This document shows, piece after piece, positions 17,182 through 25,413 of a DNA stretch of 64,000 nt. Source of the stretch: JAUVXJ01 sp034411995 (lineage in GTDB: Bacteria; Chloroflexota; Anaerolineae; UBA7937; B3-Chlor). Positions within the stretch are counted from its first letter, which is position 1. Each line of letters starts with the position of its first letter. Under the pieces are notes generated by a model, which was not told the origin of the DNA, ran no database searches, and was given only the letters and a program-made list of their open reading frames with translations. Position numbers and translations under genes: made by a program. Where the stretch lies: the NCBI GenBank assembly GCA_034411995.1, contig DAOUME010000026.1, forward strand, positions 806,001-870,000, in the 5' to 3' direction.

Positions 17182-17742
17182 ATGAGTGGAGCCGCCGCCA
17201 ACCATGGTCACTTGATCAGCAGAGAGGACAGCGTCCTCGTCGTCATCGACGTCCAGGAAAGGCTGATGCCGGTCATCTCCAGCCAGGATCGCGTGATCGA
17301 CAACGTGGTACGGCTCCTCAAGTTCTCTCAGATCGTAGGGCTGCCGGTCATCCTCACCGAACAGGAGAAGCTGGGAGACACCCTGCCCCGGATCCTGGAG
17401 GCCAGGCCGGATCTGCGACCCCTCCGCAAGCTGGACTTCGACTGCTTCGGTTGTCGAGAGTTTGTGGAGACCACGCGCGGTCTGGGCAGGAACACTCTGA
17501 TCGTCGCCGGTGTGGAGACCCACATCTGTGTGGCGCAGACCGCCCTTCATGCCGTGCCTGACTTCACGGTCCACGTGGCCAGCGACGCCACCTCTTCACG
17601 CACGGAGGAGAACTGGCAGGTGGCCCTGCAGAGGATGCGCCAGGCCGGAGTGGTGGTCACCTCCACAGAGATGGTCATCTACGAGCTGCTCCAGCGCGCG
17701 GGGACCGACGAGTTCCGGGCTACGCTGCCTCTGGTGAAGTGA
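17182..17742 (+). CDS. Isochorismatase-family cysteine hydrolase
   Basis: The 186 residues match the isochorismatase-like hydrolase fold, which includes nicotinamidases and YcaC-type amidases. The start region LVVIDVQERLMPVI holds the catalytic Asp, and VAGVETHICVAQTALHA holds the nucleophilic Cys. DFDCFGCREFVETTR in the middle is typical of the unspecified hydrolase branch rather than nicotinamidases. ATG 17182 is chosen because GAGGG lies 7 nt upstream and the promoter sits just before it. The frame is open further up, but that stretch overlaps the rubrerythrin promoter region and is not conserved-looking. The substrate is unknown. Confidence 0.88.
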   Translation: MSGAAANHGHLISREDSVLVVIDVQERLMPVISSQDRVIDNVVRLLKFSQIVGLPVILTEQEKLGDTLPRILEARPDLRPLRKLDFDCFGCREFVETTRGLGRNTLIVAGVETHICVAQTALHAVPDFTVHVASDATSSRTEENWQVALQRMRQAGVVVTSTEMVIYELLQRAGTDEFRATLPLVK

Positions 17743-17774
17743 CCCTCCAGCCAGTCCGCAAGGAGGCAAACAAG

Positions 17775-18081
17775 ATGAGAATCCTGCTCATCATCATTGC
17801 CGCCATTTTCGGCCTCCTGTTCCTGCTCCTCCGCCTGGCCTGGGTGGGACTGCACGTCAGGCCCAAGGCCATCTCTCCCTATCCGGACCAAACCCCAGCC
17901 CTCGAGAGGGTTGACCTCCCGCGCCGCCTGCCTTCTTCGGTACCCCGGTTCTACAAGACCATTATCGGGGATCGGGTACCGCTGATCGAACCGGCTATGC
18001 CCGGTCAAGGTCAACGAATGGTGCCTCCACGGCCACTCCCGACCGGAGCTGCCCTTCGTGGGCCGATCTACGAAGCTGTAG
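17775..18081 (+). pseudogene. Decayed DUF6544-like membrane protein
   Basis: An intact-looking start (AGGAGG, ATG 17775) gives a membrane helix (RILLIIIAAIFGLLFLLLRL) followed by LPSSVPRFYKTIIGDRVPLIE. That is the start of a family I recall from Chloroflexota, annotated as DUF6544 or similar. After IEPAM the frame loses sense, running to 18110. From 17998 the next frame reads PVKVNEWCLHGHSRPELPFVG, ending at TAG 18081; this resembles a block that in full-length members lies about 40 residues further on. The simplest reading is an internal deletion plus frameshift. No enzyme role is known. The family match is from memory and needs a search. Confidence 0.55.
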
Positions 18082-18144
18082 CCTGCACTGCTCTTCAGGC
18101 GTGGAGATGACAGCGCTGGAGGTTACCGAAAAAGGAGAGGAAGA

Positions 18145-19077
18145 GTGCCGCTCTGGGGAGGGATAGAAGCAGGTGGAACGAAGACCGTGTGCGTCATCGG
18201 CACCGGGCCTGAGGACCTGCGGGCAGAAGAGCGCTTCCCCACCACGACGCCGGCCGAGACCATTCAGCGGATCACTCGATTCTTTCGAGAGCAGGCGGGG
18301 GAGGAGCCTCCGGAGGCGGTGGGCATCGGCTCCTTTGGTCCACTGGATCTGGATCCCCGATCGGCCCGCTTCGGCTACATCACCAGCACGCCCAAGCCAG
18401 GTTGGGCCTACACCGACCTGGCGGGAAGCCTCCGCCAGGGCCTGGGCCTGCCGGTAGGCCTCGATACAGACGTCAACGCGGCAGCGCTGGGCGAGCACCG
18501 TTGGGGTGCCGCCCGGGGATTGGACGATTTCGTCTACCTGACCATCGGCACTGGCATCGGCGGTGGAGCCATGGTCAACGGCAGGCTGGTCCATGGCCTG
18601 GGCCACCCGGAGATAGGTCACATCCGCGTGCCCCACGATCGGGATCTCGATCCCTTCGACGGGTGCTGTCCCTACCACGGCGACTGTCTGGAGGGCTTGG
18701 CCTCGGGGCCAGCCCTGGAGGCCCGCTGGGGACAACCTGGCGCCACGCTGGGCGAGGATCACCCCGCATGGCCCCTCGAAGCGGAGTACCTGGCCCTCGG
18801 TTTGGTCAACCTGATCTGTATCCTCTTGCCCCAGCGGATCATCATGGGGGGCGGCATCATGCAACAACTACAGCTCTTTCCCCTCCTGCGGCGGAGGGCG
18901 CAGGAGCTGCTCCACGGGTACCTCCAGGCGCCTAGAATCCTGGAGGAGATCGATGAGTACATCGTACCACCTGCGTTGGGAGACCGGGCTGGCGTGCTGG
19001 GGGCCATTGTGCTGGCTCAACGAGCAGTGCATGGGGCCATCGGCCAGATTGAGAGGGAGAACAGCGCCTCTGCCTGA
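18145..19077 (+). CDS. ROK-family fructokinase
   Basis: This 310-residue sugar kinase phosphorylates a hexose with ATP in the cytoplasm. The N-terminal phosphate loop is GGIEAGGTKTVCVIG. The sugar-binding and catalytic region has GLDTDVNAAALGEHRWGAARG and TIGTGIGGGAMVNG. HPEIGHIRVPHDR followed by FDGCCPYHGDCLEGLASGPA is the His/Cys zinc site characteristic of the fructokinase branch of ROK kinases, so fructose is the likeliest substrate. Translation begins at GTG 18145, with AAAGGAGAGG 4 nt upstream. It follows the decayed gene at 17775 and precedes an aldo-keto reductase by about 120 nt. Confidence 0.9.
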   Translation: MPLWGGIEAGGTKTVCVIGTGPEDLRAEERFPTTTPAETIQRITRFFREQAGEEPPEAVGIGSFGPLDLDPRSARFGYITSTPKPGWAYTDLAGSLRQGLGLPVGLDTDVNAAALGEHRWGAARGLDDFVYLTIGTGIGGGAMVNGRLVHGLGHPEIGHIRVPHDRDLDPFDGCCPYHGDCLEGLASGPALEARWGQPGATLGEDHPAWPLEAEYLALGLVNLICILLPQRIIMGGGIMQQLQLFPLLRRRAQELLHGYLQAPRILEEIDEYIVPPALGDRAGVLGAIVLAQRAVHGAIGQIERENSASA

Positions 19078-19195
19078 GGCACAGGCGCTCGCACCATGAC
19101 GAGTGCTCTGGAGATGGCAATCTCACACAGCCTGGACAACGGACCCACGACCACGGCCTTCCGTACGGTGATCGATCCGGAATGAGGAGGAAAGC

Positions 19196-20188
19196 ATGAG
19201 CTATCTACCTTCTGCCGGGCGCTACGACACCATGCGCTACAACCGCTGCGGTCGAAGCGGCTTGCTACTGCCAGCCGCTTCCCTCGGGCTGTGGCACAAC
19301 TTCGGTGGGGTGGATGCCTTCGAGAACGCCAGGGCCATGGTTCATCGCGCCTTCGACCTGGGCGTCACCCATTTCGATCTGGCCAACAATTACGGGCCTC
19401 CTCCCGGTTCGGCGGAGGAGACCTTTGGTCGGATCCTGCGCCAGGATCTGGCCCGGCACAGGGATGAACTGATCATCTCCACCAAAGCGGGCTGGGACAT
19501 GTGGCCCGGCCCCTATGGGGACCGGGGCTCGCGCAAGTACCTGATAGCCAGCCTGGACCAGAGCTTGAGGCGTTTGGGTCTGGAGTACGTGGACATCTTC
19601 TACCATCACCGCCCCGATCCCGAAACGCCGCTGGAGGAGAGTATGGCCGCCCTGGACCAAGTCGTCCGTCAGGGCAAGGCGTTGCACGTGGGCATCTCTT
19701 CCTACGATGCAGAGCAGACACGCCGGGCGGCAAAGATCCTGCGAGAACTAGGGACGCCGTGCCTCATCCACCAGCCCTCCTACAACATGTTCGACCGCTG
19801 GATCGAGGAGGGGCTTCTGGCCGTACTGGAGGAAGAAGGCATCGGCTGTATCGTTTTCTCCCCGCTGGCTCAGGGGCTCCTCACCGACAGGTATCTGTCC
19901 GGCATCCCCGACGGCTCCCGGGCGTCCAAGCCCCACGGGTTTCTCAGGCCCGCCGACATCACCCAAGAGCGGCTGAGCAGGGTGCGCAAGCTCAACGAGC
20001 TCGCTCAGGGGCGCGGGCAGACCCTGGCCCAGATGGCCCTGGCCTGGGCGCTGCGCCACCAGGCCATGACCTCCGTGCTCGTCGGCGCCAGCCGGGTGGA
20101 GCAGATCGAGGGCAACGTCGGCGCCCTGAGTAACCTACGATTCTCCGAACAGGAACTGGCGGACATCGACAAGATCCTGGCAGCCTGA
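19196..20188 (+). CDS. Aldo/keto reductase, L-glyceraldehyde 3-phosphate reductase type
   Basis: This 330-residue TIM-barrel NADPH-dependent reductase belongs to the AKR14 (YghZ/Gpr) branch, which detoxifies L-glyceraldehyde 3-phosphate and methylglyoxal-like aldehydes. Markers are MRYNRCGRSGLLLPAASLGLWHNFG, THFDLANNYGPPPGSAEE with the catalytic Asp/Tyr, STKAGWDMWPGPYGDRGSRKYL, and DIFYHHRPDPETPLEES. NADPH-binding residues sit in MTSVLVGASRVEQIEGNVGAL near the C-terminus. The start at ATG 19196 follows GAGGAAAGC. No promoter is obvious in the 118 bp before it; it may be cotranscribed with the fructokinase gene. Confidence 0.93.
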   Translation: MSYLPSAGRYDTMRYNRCGRSGLLLPAASLGLWHNFGGVDAFENARAMVHRAFDLGVTHFDLANNYGPPPGSAEETFGRILRQDLARHRDELIISTKAGWDMWPGPYGDRGSRKYLIASLDQSLRRLGLEYVDIFYHHRPDPETPLEESMAALDQVVRQGKALHVGISSYDAEQTRRAAKILRELGTPCLIHQPSYNMFDRWIEEGLLAVLEEEGIGCIVFSPLAQGLLTDRYLSGIPDGSRASKPHGFLRPADITQERLSRVRKLNELAQGRGQTLAQMALAWALRHQAMTSVLVGASRVEQIEGNVGALSNLRFSEQELADIDKILAA

Positions 20189-20327
20189 GGATCCGCCCTG
20201 GGGCCGCGCTGCTCACGCCGGGTCGAAAAAGCACCCAGGACCACAGATCCCGGAGCAGGTCCAGAAAGGCTTGATCTGTGTATTTTTCCACAAGATGCTG
20301 CGGGTAGCTGAGTCGAGGATGTAGAAA

Positions 20328-21101
20328 ATGCCTCACCACCGCGTCAACTATGACGAGATCGCCCCCACCTACGACCAGCGGTACGGAGCACAGGAGTACG
20401 CGGGCGTTGCTGCCACTCTCCTCTCGCTGTCAGGGGACGGCGCCGCCGAGCGCATTCTGGATGTGGGGTGCGGCACCGGCCACTGGGTCGCCCAACTGCG
20501 TCCTGGTTCGGAACACGTCTACGGGCTCGATCTCTCCGAGGGCATGTTGGACCAGGCCGAGCGGGGCCTGCACGATTCTCTGGTATGTGGAGAAGCCGCC
20601 CGCTTGCCTTTCCACGACTCCGTCTTCGATCTCATCTTCTGTGTCAACGCCTTCCACCACTTTGGGGATAAGCGGGGTTTCATCGCCCAGGCAGCACACG
20701 TCCTCCGCTCGGGCGGCGGGTTGGCTATCATCGGCATGGATCCCCACACCGGCAAGGACGACTGGTATCTCTATCACTACTTCGAGGGGACCCGCGAGGC
20801 CGACCTGGCTCGCTACCCGGCGGCCGAGGCGACCAGGGGCTGGATGGTGGAAGCAGGTTTCGTGGAGGTCACCTCCAGGACGGCGGAGCACATACACCAG
20901 TCGCTGGCCGGTGCGGAAGTCCTCCAATCACCGTTCATGAAAAAGGGGGGCACCTCGCAACTGGCGCTGTTGACAGAGGAAGCGTATCAGGCTGGGCTGG
21001 AGCGCATCAGGGCGGATCTTCTCCGGGCGGAGAAAGCGGGAGAGACCCTGGAGTTCGTGGTGGACGTTTCCCTGGCCCTGGTGATCGGTCGCGCTCCATA
21101 G
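20328..21101 (+). CDS. Class I SAM-dependent methyltransferase
   Basis: The 257 residues follow the class I methyltransferase plan. Motif I is ILDVGCGTGHWVAQL, a motif II region is VYGLDLSEGMLDQAE, and a third block is DSVFDLIFCVNAFHHFGDKRGFIAQAAHVLRSGGGLAIIG. The last 80 residues are helical and probably form the substrate cap. The substrate is unknown; the family covers small molecules, lipids and quinones. The start ATG follows GAGGATGTAG. Neighbours give no pathway hint. Confidence 0.88.
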   Translation: MPHHRVNYDEIAPTYDQRYGAQEYAGVAATLLSLSGDGAAERILDVGCGTGHWVAQLRPGSEHVYGLDLSEGMLDQAERGLHDSLVCGEAARLPFHDSVFDLIFCVNAFHHFGDKRGFIAQAAHVLRSGGGLAIIGMDPHTGKDDWYLYHYFEGTREADLARYPAAEATRGWMVEAGFVEVTSRTAEHIHQSLAGAEVLQSPFMKKGGTSQLALLTEEAYQAGLERIRADLLRAEKAGETLEFVVDVSLALVIGRAP

Positions 21102-21223
21102 AGCGAACCGACGTCACGGCGCCACTCGGCCTGATCTGGCCGGCCATTGGTTGCCAAGTGGCGAGGATCGCAGGAGAATATCCTCAGCGGTCATGGTAGC
21201 GCGAGAGTGCTAAGGAGGTGGCG

Positions 21224-21688
21224 ATGTCGAAGATGTCGAACTGGCTCAAGGCAGGGCTCATAGGTGCGGCGGTGGTCGTGGTCTTGCAGATTCTGGGCAT
21301 CGTCCCCTGTGTGGGGTGTTTCACCTGGATCCTGGTCTTCGTCGCTTATGGCTGTGTCGGTGCTCTGGCAGCCTACTGGATTTCACCGAGAAGGCTACCG
21401 GGACCGGCCGCCGGGCAAGGCGCCCTGGCTGGCGCCATAGCCGGAGCCATCGGCGGAGGCGTGGGTCTGCTCTTCGCCCTGGGGATCACCACCGTCTTCG
21501 TCCCCTTGGGGATCCTCGGTGAGGCCGTGGAAGGTACAGGGGTCGATCCTTCTGCCGTCTGGGAAACGCTGGCCAGTGTGGCAGGGACCATCACTTGCGG
21601 TACAGGGTGCTACGCCGTCGGAGTCGGCATCGCCGCGGGGTTGGGCGCCCTGGGCGGGCTCATCTTCGCCGCCTTGCAGCCCGAGTAG
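21224..21688 (+). CDS. Small Gly-rich polytopic membrane protein
   Basis: This 154-residue protein has four hydrophobic segments: KAGLIGAAVVVVLQILGI, WILVFVAYGCVGALAAYWI, a Gly/Ala-rich AGAIAGAIGGGVGLLFALGI and a C-terminal GVGIAAGLGALGGLIFAAL. Cysteine pairs (PCVGCF, TCGTGCY) lie at membrane edges. ATG 21224 is chosen over GTG 21218 because AAGGAGG lies directly upstream with 5-nt spacing. No family was recognised, and it stands alone between unrelated genes. Confidence 0.75.
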   Translation: MSKMSNWLKAGLIGAAVVVVLQILGIVPCVGCFTWILVFVAYGCVGALAAYWISPRRLPGPAAGQGALAGAIAGAIGGGVGLLFALGITTVFVPLGILGEAVEGTGVDPSAVWETLASVAGTITCGTGCYAVGVGIAAGLGALGGLIFAALQPE

Positions 21689-21774
21689 CAGAGCGCGCTC
21701 CGCCAGTCGGCCTGCCCCGCAACAGCGACGCTCACTGTCCGCGGAAGTCGAAGAGCAGACCCCGTAGCTGCCGG

Positions 21775-22608
21775 CTATCGGCGCTCCACGGGCAGGATCA
21801 GGCAGTTAGGTCCGCCGCTACCTTTGACGAACTCGGACAAGTCGACCTCCTGAACCACCACCCCTTGGGTCTCGAGCTGAGCGGCGACTTCCGCATTGGA
21901 ATGTCCAACGATCACCTCGTCAGGTCCCAGGCAGATGACGTTCGCGGTGGCAGCTCCGTCACAGAAAATCTCGATGGTCTCGAACCCGCTCAGGCTATCC
22001 TCAGATACCAGACCACGGCAGTAGACCGCTCGCTTTGGCCCCAGGAGCATCAACGCCTTGTCCAGATGGAGCAAGGAACGAGGCAGTGGTATTACGCGCA
22101 CCTCGTACTCCATGCCCCTCAGCAGCGCGGCGAGCTGCTCCGCGCCCTCCCGGTTCGTCCTCACGGAACGTCCCACGAAAGCGACTGCACCGGCCAGGAT
22201 CACGTCGCCTCCCTCGACCGTCCCCGGCACCTCTATCGCGCCCACACACGGCTCACCCAGGGAGTCAAGGACGTGAGCCATCCACCCTTCCTCCCCCTGT
22301 CTGGTCTCCAGCCCCAGCCTGAGTTTGACGTAGCCGCGAGGGGTGCAGAGGGCGGTGTCGCGAGTGAAGACCGAGTTGGGATGGCCTGGAAGCTCCGGGA
22401 CGTCGATCACTTGGGCGCCGAAGTCCGCCAGGCAGCGCTTCAACGCGTCGTGCTGTTCCCTGGCCCGCTCGCGATCGGCGCGTTCGACGATGTTGTGCTT
22501 CTCCGGATCGCTGACCTGGCAGTACTCGTCGCCGGGCGTGCACACCACGACGCGCGACAGCCTATCGCCTTCATTCCTGAGTATCAAGGTTTCCTTCTCA
22601 TACGGCAT
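21775..22608 (-). CDS. Arginine deiminase/DDAH-like amidinohydrolase
   Basis: The 277 residues fit the dimethylarginine dimethylaminohydrolase-like guanidine-modifying superfamily. Visible elements are SRVVVCTPG at the N-terminus, HPNSVFTRDTALCTPRGYVKLRLG with the substrate-binding Asp, GTVEGGDVILAG, LHLDKALMLLG with the catalytic His region, and GSGGPNCLILPVERR at the C-terminus with the nucleophilic Cys. It would hydrolyse arginine, methylarginines or a related guanidino compound to citrulline and ammonia or an amine. A minus-strand promoter (TTGAAC, 17 bp, TACGAT) lies at 22636-22664. The exact substrate cannot be decided here. Confidence 0.9.
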   Translation of the reverse strand: MPYEKETLILRNEGDRLSRVVVCTPGDEYCQVSDPEKHNIVERADRERAREQHDALKRCLADFGAQVIDVPELPGHPNSVFTRDTALCTPRGYVKLRLGLETRQGEEGWMAHVLDSLGEPCVGAIEVPGTVEGGDVILAGAVAFVGRSVRTNREGAEQLAALLRGMEYEVRVIPLPRSLLHLDKALMLLGPKRAVYCRGLVSEDSLSGFETIEIFCDGAATANVICLGPDEVIVGHSNAEVAAQLETQGVVVQEVDLSEFVKGSGGPNCLILPVERR

Positions 22609-22635
22609 AGCTCAGAGGCGGAGCCTGCTCACCAG

Positions 22636-22664
22636 ATCGTATCCTCCCTCCTCTGAGAGTTCAA
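22636..22664 (-). promoter_or_regulatory. Promoter for the DDAH-like gene
   Basis: On the minus strand TTGAAC (22659-22664) and TACGAT (22636-22641) are 17 bp apart and about 28 bp before ATG 22608, giving a short leader with little ribosome-site signal. Confidence 0.5.
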
Positions 22665-23343
22665 TCCGCAGTACAGCCGACCCGCGTGGGCGTAGGGCGC
22701 TGGTACCAGTCCCTGTCTTACTCCGCCCTTGAGCGCGACAGAGTCCTCGCCGCAGCGGAGGTGGACCGCTCGTGCGGCCAGCGTTCCTCACCACCGCTGG
22801 CCTCCCCAACACACTCAGGGAACCCGCTAACCGGATCATCGGCCGAGGCGCGGCAGTCGGTCTGGGTGGCAAGAAGCGATGGGAGTGACTGAAGGCAGAT
22901 TGTTGAGCTGGCTTCCGATTACGGACCATCCTGGTCGTCAGACGGGGATTGGATCACTTTCTCACGAACGCAACCGATGGCAGAGCTGCTTATCGACGTA
23001 CGCGTTTCCCGCAACAAGCTCCTCTACACGGCGCCGCGCCGAGAGCAGACTCTCTGTTAGTAGCCGCGGCCTCATTACTACCCGCCTCCGCACCGATCAC
23101 TCCCATGGGCGATCGCCATGTCGCAGCGACCCGTGGCCGCAAGTCAGACGGAAGCGAGACACGCGGACGCCGCCCGTGCCAAATATCCTTGGGTGCGATT
23201 CGGGACCTCTCCCACTCTAGCACGCCACACGCCGCCTGCGGTCGGCTGCACTCCCGGCACCTGGCAGGGTCCATCGGGTGGAGGAACTCTTGTGTTCGCG
23301 TCACTATCAGATCGTGCCGTCTCGGCAAATTTCAGTCCCCTAT
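22665..23343. other. Long intergenic stretch without a recognisable gene
   Basis: About 680 bp between a minus-strand and a plus-strand gene. Open frames here have no recognisable motifs and unlikely composition. The one structure seen is an 8-bp inverted repeat, GGCCAGCG/CGCTGGCC, at 22776-22802 with an 11-nt loop. Confidence 0.5.
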
Positions 23344-23344
23344 C

Positions 23345-23382
23345 TTGACAAGAAGGCAGAAATCACATATACTACTGTCAAG
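23345..23382 (+). promoter_or_regulatory. Promoter and possible operator of the first Lrp/AsnC gene
   Basis: TTGACA (23345-23350) and TATACT (23368-23373) are 17 bp apart. CTTGACA (23344-23350) is repeated inverted as TGTCAAG (23376-23382), so a perfect 7-bp inverted repeat brackets the -35 and -10 region. That is a good place for autoregulation by the Lrp protein. Confidence 0.75.
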
Positions 23383-23412
23383 GACGGCAAGGACGTAGAA
23401 TAGGACGGCCAG

Positions 23413-23883
23413 ATGAAAGCCAGATTGGATGATCTCGACCGTAGAATAATCGAATGCTTGCGGGAGAACAGTAGAATGCCGTGCACGGAGATCGCCGAGC
23501 GCATAGGCGATGTGCCCCCAAGGACTGTCAGGAGCAGACTGAAAAGGCTTCTGGATAGGGGCATTATCGACATACGCACTGGTGTTGTTCCGTGGGCGAT
23601 CGGCTTCCCCATCATGGCTGATATCATGATCAGCGTGGAAGCCGGCAAGCTGCCCGAGGTCGTAGAGAGGCTGCGTGAACTGGACGAGGTGTACTACCTT
23701 GCGCTGTCCACGGGTGATTGCGACATTTCCACATCGACCGCTGCTACCGACCTGGACGCACTACAGAGTTTCGTCGTCGAGACTCTGCACACCATCCCAG
23801 GAATCTCCAGAACTCGCGTGAATGTCCTGACGAGGATACTCAAGCAGAGCTACGACTGGTCGCTTCCCAAGGAGTTGCCGTGA
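23413..23883 (+). CDS. Lrp/AsnC-family transcriptional regulator (first of two)
   Basis: This 156-residue DNA-binding regulator has an N-terminal helix-turn-helix (LDDLDRRIIECLRENSRMPCTEIAERIG...RTVRSRLKRLLDRGII) and a C-terminal RAM-like domain (MADIMISVEAGKLPEVVERLRELDEVYYLALSTGDCD) that normally binds an amino acid. It ends ILKQSYDWSLPKELP, close to the end of the second regulator at 41724, so the two are paralogs. Its gene opens the AOR/peptide-transporter island and has a near-consensus promoter flanked by an inverted repeat. Control of the downstream genes by an amino acid or oxo acid is inferred. Confidence 0.93.
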   Translation: MKARLDDLDRRIIECLRENSRMPCTEIAERIGDVPPRTVRSRLKRLLDRGIIDIRTGVVPWAIGFPIMADIMISVEAGKLPEVVERLRELDEVYYLALSTGDCDISTSTAATDLDALQSFVVETLHTIPGISRTRVNVLTRILKQSYDWSLPKELP

Positions 23884-24180
23884 CAGATGGGACGGGACGT
23901 CGGCCGCGGAAAGACTATGGGAAGGATCCATGCCGTCAGGACAGGACACTCCAAGTTATCCCGGGCCTCTAACAAGACAGGGTAAGGAGGCCCTCACGAG
24001 GATCTTCACACAAAGCTGCGATTGCCAGTTCCTGGGTGACCTGTCCCTTGCAGATCTGTGACAATCGGAAGCTGATTGCCGTCATACCGCACGGTGCCAG
24101 TACCAGGCAGGCATTCGTAGAGATGGGGTACGCGCTCGGGCGTGCGCCTGTCGTCCTCACGAAATGGCCTTGGGAGGCTT
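23884..24180. other. Intergenic region with an unassigned short open frame
   Basis: About 300 bp before the iron-sulfur flavoprotein gene. A plus frame from GTG 24036 to a stop at 24197 reads sensibly in part (KLIAVIPHGASTRQAFVEMG) and could be a short peptide or the tail of a lost gene, but it overlaps the next start codon and I recognise no family. Confidence 0.3.
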
Positions 24181-24918
24181 ATGATGGAAACTGTTAGCCT
24201 TTTGGGTATCTGCGGCAGCCCTCGCAAGAAAGGGAACAGCTACTATCTGCTCGAGCGAGCGCTCGCTGCGGCCACTGAAGTCAATCCCAAACAAGTGCAG
24301 AGTGAACTCTATTCGATTGCGAGGAAGAAGATCGCCCCTTGCATCGCCTGCGACCGTTGCGAAAAGGCGGGAGACTGCACCCAAGAGGACGATTTTCAGG
24401 AGCTGCGGGACAAGTGGGTGGCAGCAGACGCGATCATCTACTCCGTCCCGGTCTATCACATGGGGATTCCAGCCCAACTGAAGTGCTTCCTCGACAGACT
24501 GGGCAACTCCCTCTACTCTCGCTACGGCAGCGGCATCGCCAAGAGCATGAAGGCTATGGGTGCTGTGGTTCAAGGAAGCCACCTATTCGCAGGCCAGGAG
24601 CAGGTCATGACGGCCCTTATCAACCACGCCGTGATCATGGGTTGCCTGCCTGTGGCCGGGGATTCCTGGCAGTCTTACATAGGAGCCGCCGGGTGGACCA
24701 GGAACGAGATGGACAGGGATGCTCTGCGCCGCTTCTATGACGACGAAGAGGACGATGCACGGATTGCGGTGGCCGCCGCCGAAAGTCTCGGTAGAAGGGT
24801 TGTGCAAGTAGCCCTGGTGCTGAAGACCGGAGGTAGTGCATGCCGTGAACTCCTGGCCGTGGATGAAGGGTATCAGGCTTTCCTCGGTCGCCTCGACTCC
24901 GGGGCCGTAACCAAGTGA
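24181..24918 (+). CDS. Iron-sulfur flavoprotein (NADPH-dependent FMN reductase fold)
   Basis: This 245-residue flavodoxin-fold protein starts VSLLGICGSPRKKGNSYYLLERAL, the FMN phosphate loop of the FMN-reductase family. PCIACDRCEKAGDCTQEDDF has the compact Cys pattern C-x2-C-x2-C-x5-C, which in Isf-type proteins binds one 4Fe-4S cluster next to FMN. SVPVYHMGIPAQLKCFLDRLG is the usual second FMN contact. The start follows GGGAGG. The next gene, a four-cluster ferredoxin, begins 11 nt after the stop, and AOR follows. An electron-transfer role between the AOR ferredoxin and another carrier, replacing the FAD subunit of AorABC-type enzymes, is inferred. Confidence 0.88.
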   Translation: MMETVSLLGICGSPRKKGNSYYLLERALAAATEVNPKQVQSELYSIARKKIAPCIACDRCEKAGDCTQEDDFQELRDKWVAADAIIYSVPVYHMGIPAQLKCFLDRLGNSLYSRYGSGIAKSMKAMGAVVQGSHLFAGQEQVMTALINHAVIMGCLPVAGDSWQSYIGAAGWTRNEMDRDALRRFYDDEEDDARIAVAAAESLGRRVVQVALVLKTGGSACRELLAVDEGYQAFLGRLDSGAVTK

Positions 24919-24929
24919 GAGGAAGGATC

Positions 24930-25403
24930 ATGGATAGATTGAGCATTGATGCGGAGAAGTGCACTGCCTGCATGGCCTGTGAGATCGCGTGTTCCTTTGC
25001 CCACGAGGGAGTGTTCACGCGACAGCTCTCGCGAATTCGAGTGGTACGTTTCATGAAACAAGGGCAGAACGTCCCTGTAGTCTGCGTCAACTGTGCCCAG
25101 CCGCACTGCGTGGCGGTCTGCCCCACCTCGGCAGCCTACATCGACCGCAGTGTGCCGGTTGTGCGGATCAACCAAGAGGCGTGTATAGGCTGCGGGGAGT
25201 GCATCAAAGCATGCCCATTCGGAGCAGCCGACTTAGACGAGGAGAAGCAGCTGGCGCTCATTTGCGATCTGTGCGATGGAGAGCCTGTGTGCGTCGAACA
25301 CTGCATCTACGGAGCCTTGACCTACGAGCCTGTGCAAAAGCTCGCTCAGCGCAAGCGGAGGCTGACGGCCGAACTGCATACTCGGGGGGAGTCCGCCGCC
25401 TGA
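24930..25403 (+). CDS. Polyferredoxin subunit with four 4Fe-4S sites (AOR electron acceptor)
   Basis: This 157-residue ferredoxin-like protein resembles HycB/DmsB and AorA-type subunits. Four cysteine groups are visible in order: CTACMACEIAC, CVNCAQPHCVAVCP, CIGCGECIKACPFGA and CDLCDGEPVCVEHC, enough for four 4Fe-4S clusters. ATG 24930 is chosen because GAGAGGAAGG lies just upstream; the earlier GTG 24915 overlaps the previous gene. It sits 10 nt before the AOR gene, an order like aorA-aorB in the multi-subunit AOR of Aromatoleum. It probably takes electrons from the tungsten subunit in the cytoplasm. Confidence 0.9.
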   Translation: MDRLSIDAEKCTACMACEIACSFAHEGVFTRQLSRIRVVRFMKQGQNVPVVCVNCAQPHCVAVCPTSAAYIDRSVPVVRINQEACIGCGECIKACPFGAADLDEEKQLALICDLCDGEPVCVEHCIYGALTYEPVQKLAQRKRRLTAELHTRGESAA

Positions 25404-25413
25404 AAGGAGAGTC

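Noticed and set aside
22949..23398. 149-codon plus-strand frame between DDAH-like and Lrp genes
   Set aside because: No motif, Arg/Ser/Thr-rich composition typical of chance GC-rich frames, and it overlaps the Lrp promoter.
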